DNA of 64,000 nt, taken from contig NC_088654.1 of NCBI RefSeq assembly GCF_964019385.1, forward strand, positions 7,805,946 to 7,869,945, written 5' to 3'. This document shows, piece by piece, positions 48,628-58,854 of the stretch. The stretch is from Sycon ciliatum (taxonomy: Eukaryota; Porifera; Calcarea; Leucosolenida; Sycettidae). Made by a program: the position numbers and the translations under genes. The number at the start of each line of letters is the position of its first letter. The stretch's first letter is position 1. The notes under the pieces are model-generated. The model did not search any database, was not told where the DNA came from, and saw nothing but the letters and a program-made list of their open reading frames with translations.

Positions 48628-49795
48628 TATTATTATTATTATTTTTTTAATAAGTACGAGGTGATTTGGCTTTTTTAACATGTTTGTAAAATGACGTTTT
48701 TTCAGCCACTTCTAGGCAAGCTACGTCCAAATAAATTGTTGCAAGTGGAAGTGCTATCCTTCATGCTTGTTGTCTAAAAAAATGGGAATGATCCCACTTT
48801 GGAAAGTGTCTTGAATCATGTCCTACTTTCATAGTATTCTCAGGGTTCAAATAATTGGTGTGTCATTTTTTAACAAATTTGTAAAATGGCATCACAAACT
48901 GGGATATTCGGTCATCAATGTTCTGAAGTTGATAGATATCACTTCAAGGAATGCCAGTGGATGAAAATTAATCTGTCAACTGCATTGTATGCTGCCGCAA
49001 AACCGTGTTTTTATATTTGTAACTAGTGGCTGTGTCATACGGTAGAATTGGGTAGATAGCATAGCATCGAAGCCATGTTTTCGTTCTCACAGAGTGTATT
49101 CCGTGACCTACTGTTCTTCATTGTTGTCTTTAGTGATGGGAGGATGGCCTGACGTCGTCCAAAGGCTCTGCGGAAGCAATTCACTGCCCTCCTTGTCCAT
49201 TCAGGGGCTTATTTTACACATTTTACACAAAACAGCGAAGCACCCACCACTAGGTATACCGACGTGGCAGGGAGAATTAAATTATATGCACCAAATTTTC
49301 TGGTCAATGTTGATCTACCATAAACTGGCTCTCATTTGCCACCACCCATGTTTCGATACAGCCATCCGGAGCAGAAAAACAGCCAGAAGAAAAGCAAATT
49401 TTACAGATTTGTTAAAAAAAGCCAAATCACTTCGTACACAACCTACTCGTCAGAAGGAGAGAAGGCAACAGAGTATACAATAACAAAACAGCAGGGAGAG
49501 TAGGGGCTGCGAAGCAAGCCCGAGCTGGTGAGAGAGAGAGAGAGAGCGAGAGCTNNNNNNNNNNNNNNNNNNNNNNNNNNNNNNNNNNNNNNNNNNNNNN
49601 NNNNNNNNNNNNNNNNNNNNNNNNNNNNNNNNNNNNNNNNNNNNNNNNNNNNNNNNNNNNNNNNNNNNNNNNNNNNNNNNNNNNNNNNNNNNNNNNNNNN
49701 NNNNNNNNNNNNNNNNNNNNNNNNNNNNNNNNNNNNNNNNNNNNNNNNNNNNNNAGGAGAGAGAGGAGAGAGAGAGAGGGGAGCTGAGAGTGGAG

Positions 49796-49863
<68 letters not shown>

Positions 49864-50232
49864 CGATAGCTCATCTTTTCGCCGAATACGCAATTTTCGC
49901 ACTTAATTCGCCGAAAATCGATGTTTAGGTGCCTCAACAGAATGCAAATACAATTTCTGTAACCATTACCTGTGAAAGGTGACTGCGACTTTAGGCATTT
50001 CCGAAAACGGTCAGCAGGAAAAAACGCCGAAATCAATGGCTGTCAAGAAATCGCCGATAATTGCGTCGAATTTACAAATTTCGCGCTGAATTCGCCGGAA
50101 ATGGATGTGTTAATGCCTCGACAGCGTGCAAGTAAATGGATGACCTCCCCTCCAAAGTTTATTGCGGGGATAGGCCAAGGCTGCTGTCGATGGCAGGAGA
50201 TGCGTAGGAGCTGCGACTTGGATGGTTCAAAA
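48628..50232. other. Region around the assembly gap
   Basis: AT-rich sequence without a recognised gene. A frame at 49094-49483 contains ILHILHKTAKHPPLGIPTWQ but no motif I know. GA repeats flank the gap, and 49866-50110 has TTCGCCGAA-type words. Confidence 0.5.
49555..49754. other. Assembly gap (200 N)
   Basis: 200 undetermined bases between two (GA)n-rich flanks (49529-49554 and 49755-49865). The round length suggests a gap of unknown true size within a GA microsatellite. Confidence 0.97.
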
Positions 50233-51290
50233 TTAACATGCCACTTTGTTCCCCATGCATGTAAAGCATTGACGGAAGCTTGGAGTGTCAGCTTGGTGTA
50301 TGGCATCGTCGCGTGTATTGAAGCAGGCATACAGCGTGGTGTCGTCTGCAAATGTTCCCATTTCAGACCCTGGACCCAGGCAGCTATCAGCATCATTTAC
50401 ATATACTAGGAACAGGGACGGTCCAAGGATGCTGCCTTGTGGCACTCCTGCAGAGATCGGATAGCGATCAGAGCTCTTGTCGCCAATGACCACTTCCAGT
50501 GAAAGACCTGTTAAGTAGTCTCTAAGCCAGTCCAGGAGGGCGCCCTTCACACCGATGTTCCGCAAATTGTGCAGTACACCTGTGTGGGAGACTTTGTCAA
50601 AAGCCCCGGCGGTGTCGACAGAAGGACCTTTGAAGGACCTTTTGTACACTCACTGGAATTACTCGGGCAACCTTCAATGCCTGTGGTTGGTGGCCAGTAC
50701 TGAAAGACAGAAAGAAGAGGCGTGCTAGGGACCCCGCAAGCTCAGTTGCGCATTCCTTGAGTACCCTAGCTGGGATATTGTCCGGTCCTGTGGCTTTGGA
50801 GGAATCCAGTATTGCCAGATGTCGTCGTACTGTGTCAGCCCGGAAATGGATCCTTGTGACTGCTGGAGTTTCACTGTTGTCAGAGGCAGCCGGCAGGCTG
50901 TCCACTGATATGTCGGACGCAAGACTGCATTTCTTGGAAAAGAAAGAGCCAAAGCAGTTTGCCTTTGCCAGGTTGGTTGCGCATTCTTGCCCATGTGCAT
51001 CAATCAGGGTTGGGATATCAGAGGAGCACTTCAGAGGCTCAGAAGATGGAAATCTCCTCCAGCGCCGCCAGGCCTGTTCCTTGAGAACTACTGCATCCAG
51101 ACACTCTGGGTTCCACCATGGAGGGTCAGAGGGTGTTGTAGTGTATTGCTTGCACCAGATAAATTGGTGCATCCCCACTAGAATTGTCTCTGAGATGACA
51201 TCCCAGACCTTGTTGCAGTCGGTATGGGAGCAGTGACTGACAGCCAATCTACAGATCGGAAGTAAAAGTGAGCGTGTGTGGGCAGGCATG
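50233..51290 (-). pseudogene. Truncated non-LTR (LINE) reverse transcriptase fragment
   Basis: The minus strand encodes, in two frames with a break at about 50630, the linker after the endonuclease (PPWWNPECLDAVVLKEQAWRRWRR), SSKATGPDNIPARVLKECA, AGAFDKVSHTGVLHNL, GVPQGSILGPSLFLVYVND and GTFADDTTLY. These are CR1/Jockey-type reverse-transcriptase motifs. The endonuclease N-terminus and the region after FADD are missing or decayed, so the copy is dead. Confidence 0.85.
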
Positions 51291-51783
51291 CGTTTACTGC
51301 CATATTGCCGGGTGTGTCGTTACCACCATATTTATCGACTACACGTACTGTCATGATTACGTACGGGCCATGCATGCATGCATGCATGCCTGGGTTGCTA
51401 CAATGACGTAGTCTACTATAATTATGCATTATATGCTCATAGCTCGTGCAGGATCCCATTCAGATGGTTCACGTCAGACGTCAGACTTCTTTTTTTTGGT
51501 TCCGAGAGCTAGAAATTTTAGTTTGTGCGCCGAGCTAGCTAGCTAGTAGACCCGAGAAGATAACACAGGAGAGGACTTGTAGAGTTGTGGAGAAAGGCTG
51601 GTCGCTGTGAGACGTGTGGAGTATAAGCAACGTATCTGACCATACCGTAAAAGCCCGTGTATAGGCCCGGGGCGTATAGAATAGCAGCCTCGATTTCCTG
51701 GTAGGCTCCGGCGGATTATGCTCGTGAAATCATGGAATTGTGTTTCCTGGATTCTCGCACTATTTTCGCAAAATCGTCATATA

Positions 51784-52729
51784 CAGTCGTCCCTCTCTAA
51801 TCCGGCACCTTTTGCTACGGCGTTTTCTGCTGGATTAACGAGGGTGCTGGATTAAGAAATCCTGCCCTCTGACCCGGCCCTACCCAATTGCATGCATGTG
51901 TCATACGTCAAAACGCAGGGTTTTTCCGTGTCGATCCAAGTATTTGATGCACAACTTTATATTCTCAACTGTTCTCCAGGAATATACACAGTGATAAAGT
52001 GATAAAGTAAAACAGAGAACATGTTCACATGTACTCTTGCACACACACGCACACACACACACAGACCTGAAAATTGGCAGGACACTACTCCTTGCTAAAA
52101 TAAGAAAGTATGGTTGACTGCTTAGCAGTTGTCTCCTGGACAACATTGACCCTCTTGAGAAGGCCACGCAAGCAGTCGACATCATGCAGGTCGAACGACG
52201 GATGTCCTTCGAAGCAAACAATTGCATCAGCAAGTGCGCGGGATGCTTGTGCCAGAGTTGGAAGGCTGTTGGAGTGCGCATCCAAGATGTGCCAGAGCTG
52301 TTAGCCAGTTAGTTGTAGAACGTCAGTACCGTCGGTCAGTGTCGTGCATCGTCGCTGATTGTTTTGTAACTGGTGGTGTTAGTGGACAGTATAGCGTAAC
52401 TTGTAGTTCCTTGGTCTTTCTGAGTGTATAAATTGAGTTCGGGTTCGGAAAAGTCCTGAGAACCAACCGAACTGAACTCTCCCGCGCGAGGTCGAGTACA
52501 GTTGTCAACTGAATTCGATCGATAACTGAACGCGATTTACGACTGCCGGATTATGAAATCAAACTACGTGCAGTTTGAGCGATTCGTTTCAAAAAGTCAC
52601 TGCCGGAGGCGGAATTCAAGTGCCGGATTACGATGTAGGAATTGAACGAAAAAAATCGGTTTCATCAGAAAGTGCGCCGGTTGGCAAGGGTTCCGGATTA
52701 ACAAGTGCCGGATTAGAGAGGGACGACTG
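51784..52729 (-). mobile_element. Internally deleted pogo/Tigger-like DNA transposon
   Basis: 946 bp with ends CAGTCGTCCCTCTCTAATCC and its complement, and a TA duplication (51782-51783 and 52730-52731). On the minus strand, 52085-52285 encodes a C-terminal tail like that of CENP-B/Tigger transposases (FEGHPSFDLHDVDCLRGLL, then TTAKQSTILSYF). The DDE core is absent, so it cannot move itself. Confidence 0.82.
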
Positions 52730-53408
52730 TAATGCTTTGGCACGCGGGGATACACATTCACTTTGTTGTACTTATGGAGCCTCAAAGTTTGGAAATTTGT
52801 GCGTTTTTCGTACATGTACTTGCAAGTGGCCATAAGTACAACAAGATACATGAGTATCCCCATACCAAGGTGTCCATGCGCGCATGCTAGAGATCAACAA
52901 AGAAAAGAGAAAACATTGCATCTTCTATTCACTAGTTGACTTCTTTTGTAAAAAGATTTTTCATTGCTAAATTTTGTTTGAGTTACAAGTACCTTTCAAA
53001 ATTATCATGTTCAACTGACTGTTTTCGTAATCGTCACACTCGTCCAACCGATGTCAACCTCACCCTGCGAATAATCAGCTCATCTCTCTCGTAGCTCCAC
53101 CTCTCCTTCCATCATTATCGAACATCAACAATACCTCACTGGATATCAAGTTTTTAATTATTAGAGCACTATCCATAGCCTGCACAGCCACGGCTGCTAA
53201 AATACCGAGGTCACGACTTCGTATCATGAATATTGAATAATGTACATGTACGCAGAGTACGTTTGCGGACTACCCGTCACTATCTCGTCCACCTCGGGAA
53301 CCCTGAAGCGCTTTTCACTGAAAACACTATCTGCATGACCTCCAAACCCTTTACCAAGCAGATCACTAGCACTGGTCAGGTGCATTGCACACAATTCTGT
53401 AGCCTACA

Positions 53409-53604
53409 CAGGGGCGTGCTCGGCCCCCCAACTAGGGGGGTGCACGGGAGCCGAGGGGAGCCCCCCCCGGCAATTTTCTGCAATTTGTTTGCAACCTTTC
53501 TTGAATTTTAGAGCATATTTGCATACATTACAATTGCAATTACCCAGATTGAAAATTTTGGGGGGTGCACGTGCCCCCCGTGCCCATCGCCGAGCACGCG
53601 CCTG
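53409..53604. mobile_element. CAGGGGCG inverted-repeat element with 5-bp target duplication
   Basis: 196 bp, starting CAGGGGCGTGCTCGGC and ending GCCGAGCACGCGCCTG, flanked by CTACA (53404-53408 and 53605-53609). It lies inside the 2.3-kb TA element. The CAGGG ends resemble hAT elements, and a 5-bp duplication would fit the hAT5 group. Confidence 0.75.
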
Positions 53605-54162
53605 CTACATACTAGAACTGTGGTACAATCATGCTGGTTATGCTCCTACCTCCGAAAGGATGCCAAATTATGCTCCAAATTTTCAACCACGCAATTATGC
53701 CAATAATTATGCCGGCATAATCCGCCGGTGCCTATTTCCTGGGCGTATACAAAGGCACGGGCGTTATTTTGGAACGGGACATATACTTGGAATATGGATA
53801 GCAGTAAGTATTTCATAATTGGGTATCAGTACCGGTACATGTACTGGTGTTTCCGGCATACCTGGGCGTGTACATGGGCATGGGCGCTATTTCGAAACAA
53901 AAGTGTTGACTTCCCCTGACTGGGCCTGTACACGGAGGGTGGGCGTATACAGGGGCTTTTACGGTAGCTGCTAGCAATGGCTAGTGCGATGGATGATGAT
54001 TTCCACTTCAAGGATCCCGAGAACAATGCTAGTTTTGTGGATGTAGTCCAGAAAACCGTGATAAAAGTGAGACGCTGTGGATGGAGACGCTGAAGCAGAC
54101 GCGGCAGAGCCTGGAAACGGTGCCGAAATAGAGACGAGCGACATGTCCCTTGTGAACATGCT

Positions 54163-54324
54163 CAGGGGCGTAGGAGGGCTTTTGAAAGGGGTACGACCAA
54201 AGGTCGGCGCGGCCAAAGGCAGTGTTAGAGGGGGGTGCGGGGATTGCATGTTCCGGACGGACCACACTTTTCGAAAAGTGGTACGGCCATGGTCGTACCA
54301 GTCGTAGCGGGTGCTACGCCCCTG
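54163..54324. mobile_element. CAGGGGCG inverted-repeat element inside gene copy A
   Basis: 162 bp with ends CAGGGGCGTAG and CTACGCCCCTG, flanked by ATGCT (54158-54162 and 54325-54329). Sister copy C (about 56755) has the site with one ATGCT and no insert. It contains the sequence GGTACGGCCATGG, shared with the element at 17514-17796. Confidence 0.82.
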
Positions 54325-54728
54325 ATGCTAATCGCAGTTGTGGGGGATCTAATCCGCGACCATCGCCAGCAACTGGAGGAGGCTGTGGCCGCACTCATGA
54401 ACTATCGCGTCGACGAGCTGAAAGACACATCGAGAAAATCCGGAATAGGTTCAAAGGAACTAACTTTCGTTGGTACCACCTGATCTGTTTCTTAGCCTTC
54501 TGTGCTCTGCTCATATTTCGCAAGTCGGGCGCCGGCGCTGACGTGTTGCAGTTAGCGAGGACTGTGGCTGTATATGTGTACGAGTGGATTGTGACAGAGT
54601 GGAAGAAGGGGTTCATCAACCTAGGCGGATGGGTAAGTGATATACTGTCAGCTGTTGCAATTGTTTTGTTTCTAGACTGTGGCGGCGCTGGTGCTGGTGC
54701 CATTGAATGTTGTTACGCTGCTTGCGTG

Positions 54729-54830
54729 CGTGTGTGTGTGTGTGTTTGTGTTTGTGGTGTGCGTGAGTGTGTGTATATAATTATATGTATGTGTGTGTGT
54801 GTTGTCTGGTGTGTGTGTGTGTATGTGCCC
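54729..54830. repeat. (GT)n tract in gene copy A
   Basis: A GT-rich tract between the core exon and the C-terminal piece. The matching position in copy D has a longer CA tract (57727-57990); copies B and C lack it. Confidence 0.9.
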
Positions 54831-55199
54831 GCAGACGCCCGCACAGGCGCGAGCGTGAACGAACGACTCACAATAAGGTTTTGAGGGGGGGGGGGGGGTA
54901 GTTTATGCGCCTTGTGTCTCTCGCAGCCAAAAAACTGCTTATCACATGCGAGTAGTCGGAAGGGCTGCTGTCGCTGAATTTGTGGACGTTTCAACCGTTG
55001 CAACTTGCAATGAAGCACAGCTTCGACTGGGATGGTTGCCGACAAGAAATTTGCAAGCAGCCAAAAGCAGGTTTGCACCACTGACCTCCTGGTCACCTAT
55101 GGGAGCACGTGTATCATGTTCCTTTTATTTTTAATTTTTTAATTTTTTAACTCCGGCTGTGGATACACGCGCGAAACATAGATAAAAAAACCGGTGTGG

Positions 55200-55735
55200 G
55201 CCTAACATCTCAAGATGCATACCCGGTATTCAGAAAACTGCTGCAAACCGTGGGTTCTGCAAACCCTGGGCAGGAAAATCTTCAATTCGGCCACAGAGTA
55301 ATGGTACTGGGTTTGCTCTGCACCTTCCATAGGTGACCATGATGTCAGTGGTGCAAACCTGCTTTTGGCTGCTTGCAAATTTCCTGTCGGCAACCATCCC
55401 AGTCGAAGCTGAAATGTCCACAAATTGAGCGACCGCCGCCGCCACAGTCTAGAAACAAAACATTTGCAACAGCTGGCAGTATTTCACTTACCCGTCCGCC
55501 TAGGTTGATGAACGCCTTCTTCCACTCTGTCGCAATCCACTCGTACACACATACAGCCGCAGTCCTGGCTAACTGCAACACGTCAGCGCCGGCGCCCGAC
55601 TTGCGAAATATGAGCAGAGCACAGAAGGCTAAGAAAGAGATGAGGTGGTACCTTGTGTTATCTTCTCGGGTCTACTAGCTGGCTAGCTCGGCGCACAAAC
55701 TAAAATTTCTAGCTCTCGGAACTTTATTGCATTCC
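55200..55735 (-). pseudogene. Copy B of the hydrophobic-helix gene family, internally deleted
   Basis: On the minus strand the leader (GCGCCGAGCTAGC, GACCCGAGAAGATAACACA, about 55735-55655) runs straight into the middle of the conserved exon at the WYHLIS codons. The start and linker are therefore missing. The rest (FLAFCALLIFRKSG, VYEWIATEWKKAFINLGG) and the following C-terminal piece are present, then the sequence runs to about 55200. It is inverted relative to copies A and C. Confidence 0.65.
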
Positions 55736-56589
55736 CAACTCATCACAACCTAGCGCTCTCACCGTGTTTTTGTGTGTGTAGACATGGCATTTTGCAGTTC
55801 ACGCGCTAGATCGGCACTCGTACCCCAAACCCAAAATACCGTCGGTTTGGTACCGTTTCGACGATAGAAAGCTCTTTTTAGCGGGAGAACGAAACGGTAA
55901 GATTCCAACTAGGGTTACCTTATAATTACACGTCTATCGTTGCGTCAGGAGTCAGGACTCAGAAGCCGAACTGCTAACCGTGTCTCGAAAACACATCAAA
56001 AACAGTAGACTCGCCCTCTACGCGCCGACCGTCGAAAATAGCGTGAACGGTAAAATGCTAACCATGGCTACAGTTGTAGTAATGATGCCACTGAGTGGAA
56101 AGTACATGACTTGTATGTTGTTTACTATGATGATGTGCGGACAGGTCGGTGTGAATCCTGAACGGCAACCGAGCATGTCGCGTCGGGGGATCTCGGCGGT
56201 GAGTCTCGCCTCGCCTGCACACAATCATCATCATAGTAAACAACACAATCATCTGATCATGTACATACATGTACTTTCCAGTGGCATCAGTATTCCGCGT
56301 AAGATTTTCGTCGCCTGTGTGGTGTGTTCCTCCACCAATGTGCGCGTGTTATAAATATTTATCGCTGTTCTCACACTTTACCTTTTAGCACCTAATCCTT
56401 GCATATGCCATTGTTATGTGTGGAAAACGCGCACTTGCGCCATTTCTGGTGTATAAGAATGATCATTCCTCCGTTATCATCATTATCATCCTCTACTGGT
56501 GAGCTCCGACAGGGAGCGAAACAGCTGTCCAGAGGCGTGGAACAATATTATCTCTCAACGGAAGTGTCCTTGCAGGTATCTGTTTGGTT

Positions 56590-57272
56590 CAGCTGGGAGC
56601 GCGTAGTTGTGATGAGTTGGGAATGCAATAAAGTTCCGAGAGCTAGAACTTTTAGTTTGTGCGCCGAGCTAGCTGTGTAATGGAGACGAAGCAGACGCGG
56701 CAGAGCCTGGAAACGGTGCCGAAACAGAGACGAGCGACACTTACCTTGTGAACATGCTAATCGCAGTGTGGGTCTAATCCGCGACCATCGCGAGCAACTG
56801 GAGGAGGCTGTGGCCGCACTCATGAACTATCGGGTCGACGAGCTGAAAGACACAATCAGGAGAATCTGGAATAGGTTCAAAGGAACTAACTTTCGTTGGT
56901 ACCACCTCATATCGTTCTTAGCCTTCTGTGCACTGCTCATATTTCGCAATTCGGGCGCCGGCGCTGACGTGTTGCAGTTAGCCAGGACTGTGGCTGTATG
57001 TGTGTACGAGTGGATTGTGACAGAGTGGAAGAAGGCGTTCATCAACCTAGGCGGATGGGTAAGTGATCTACTGCCAGCTGTCGCAATTGTTTTGTTTCTA
57101 GACTGTGGCGGCGGCGGCGGTCGCTCAATTTGTGGACATTTCAACCGTTGCAACTTGCAATGAAGCACAGCTTCGACTGGGATGGTTTCCGACAGGAAAT
57201 TTGCAAGCAGCCAAAAGCAGGTTTGCACCACTGACATCGTGGTCACCTATGGGAGGTGCAGAGCGCGTGTAA
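56590..57272 (+). pseudogene. Copy C of the hydrophobic-helix gene family, best-preserved core exon
   Basis: The leader (56605-56675) jumps by deletion to the acidic linker at about 56680, so the start is lost. The core exon 56774-57058 is 285 bases with no stop: RDHREQLEEAVAALMNYRVDELK, then WYHLISFLAFCALLIF and VYEWIVTEWKKAFINLGGW. A GTAAGT donor and a TTTCTAG acceptor 43 bases later join in phase to 57102-57272, a further 56 codons (AVAQFVDISTVATCNEAQLRL, GNLQAAKSRF) and a TAA. If this exon pair is used, the protein is a small one with one strong hydrophobic helix and amphipathic helices. The function is unknown. Confidence 0.6.
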
Positions 57273-57469
57273 CATGTTCTGTTTTTTTTATTTTTTATTT
57301 TTTTAACTCCGGCTGTGGATACACGCACGCAAACATAGATAAAAAAACGATGTGGCCTAACACCTCAAGATGCATATTCAGAAAACTGCTACAAACCCTG
57401 GGCAGGAAAATCTTCATTTCGGCCACAGAGTCATTGTACTGGGTTTGCTCTGCGCCTTCCATAGGTGAC

Positions 57470-57852
57470 AATGAGGTAAGTGGTGCAAACCTGCTTTTGG
57501 CTGCTTGCAAATTTCCTGTTGGCAACCATCCCAGTCGAAGCTGTGCTTCATTGCAAGTTGCAACGGTTGAAACGTCCACAAATTCAGCGACCACAGCCCT
57601 TGCGATGTGATAAGCAGTTTTTGGCTGCGAGAGACACAAGGCGCTAATTACCGCCCCCCCCCGCCCCCCCCCCCCCCCTCAAAAACTTATTGTGAGTCGA
57701 GCTCGCGCCTGTGCGGGCGTCTGCGGGCACACACACACATACACCACACACAGCACACACAGCACACATACCACACACAGCACACACAGCACACACAGCA
57801 CACACACGCATACCACACGCATACCACACACAGCACACACACACACACACAG

Positions 57853-57883
<31 letters not shown>

Positions 57884-58850
57884 ACACACACACACACACA
57901 CACACCACTAACACACATAATTATATTATATACACACACGCACTCACGCACACCACACACACACATTTATGCACACACACACATGTGCGCACGCACGCAA
58001 GCAGCGTAACAACATTCAACGCCACCACCAGCGCCGCCACAGTGTAGAAACAAAACAATTGTACACACATACAGCCGCAATCCTGGCTAACTGCAACACG
58101 TCAGCGCCGGCGCCCGACTTGCGAAATATGAGCAGTGCACAGAAGGCTACGAACGATATGAGGTAGTACCAACGAAAGTTAGTTTTGAACCTATTCCAGA
58201 TTCTCCTGATTGTGTCTCTCAGCTCGTCGACCCGATAGTTCATGAGTGCGGCCACAGCCTCCTCCAGTTGCTGGCGATGGTCGCGGATTAGACCCCCCAG
58301 AACTGTGATTACCATGTTTCACAAGGAAGGTGTCGCTCGTCTCTGTTTCGGCACCGTTTCCACGCTCTGCCGCGTCTGCTTCCGGCATCTCCATCCACAG
58401 CGTCTTGTCCATCGCCACTACCACCAGCAGCAGCAGCACTTTCAGCACGTCCACCACCAATTTGACCTCCGGCGACTGGCTGCCTCGCAATCTCCTCCAC
58501 CGAGTCGAAGAGTCTTTTCGTGATCACTTAAAAGTGTCTTTTATCAAGGATTTCTGGACTACATCCACAAAGCTAGCATTGTTCTCGGGATCCTTGAAGT
58601 TGAAATTATAACCCATCGCACTAGCCATTTCTAGCAGCTATGGTCAGATACGTTGCTTCTACTCCACACGTCTTCCAGCGACCAGCCTTTCTCCACAACT
58701 CTACAAGTCTTCTCCTGTGTTATCTTCTCGGGTCTACTAGCTAGCTAGCTCGGCACACAAACTAAAATTTCTAGCTCTCGGAACCAAAAAAAAGAAGTCT
58801 GACGAGAGACGTGAACCATGTGAATGGGATCCTGCACGAGCTATGCCCAT
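57470..58850 (-). pseudogene. Copy D of the hydrophobic-helix gene family
   Basis: It has the most complete 5' part. The leader (58850-58630) is uninterrupted, then ATG at about 58625 (MASAMGYNFNFKDPENNASF, then VDVVQKSLIKDTFK), where a frame break occurs near 58527. The next frame reads KRLFDSVEEIARQPVAGG with an Ala/Gly linker. The acidic linker and core exon follow, with a 3-base loss and then a deletion after VCVYN (about 58062) that removes the second helix and the donor. A GT/CA-rich segment and the C-terminal piece lie at 57640-57470. The copy shows the empty sites of both the 2.3-kb element and, in part, the 162-bp element of copy A. Confidence 0.62.
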
Positions 58851-58854
58851 ATGT

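Larger units (their letters stand above)
51645..53964. mobile_element. 2.3-kb TA-target inverted-repeat element (CCGTAAAAG family)
   Basis: The ends are CCGTAAAAGCCCGTGTATA and a diverged complement ending CTTTTACGG, with TA on each side (51643-51644 and 53965-53966). A sister copy of the host sequence at about 58.64 kb lacks it and has a single TA. The element itself contains a pogo/Tigger remnant and a 196-bp CAGGGGCG element. TA targets suggest the Tc1/mariner group, but no transposase of its own is seen. Confidence 0.82.
51426..55115 (+). pseudogene. Copy A of an unrecognised hydrophobic-helix gene family, carrying two transposons
   Basis: The order is leader (51426-51642), the 2.3-kb TA element, a start region with ATG at 53977 (MASAMDDDFHFKDPENNASF), an acidic linker (GNGAEIETSD), a 162-bp element, and the conserved exon 54349-54632. 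That exon codes helices RDHRQQLEEAVAALMNYRV, a hydrophobic segment FLAFCALLIFRKSGAG and VYEWIVTEWKK, then a donor GG|GTAAGT. Relative to copy C one base is lost near 54427, which breaks the frame. After a 43-bp intron-like piece it diverges into a hydrophobic/GT-repeat stretch, then rejoins at GCTGAATTTGTGGACG (about 54970). I do not recognise the family. The N-terminal part FVDVVQKxxIK is shared with copy D. The lesions suggest a pseudogene. Confidence 0.6.
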
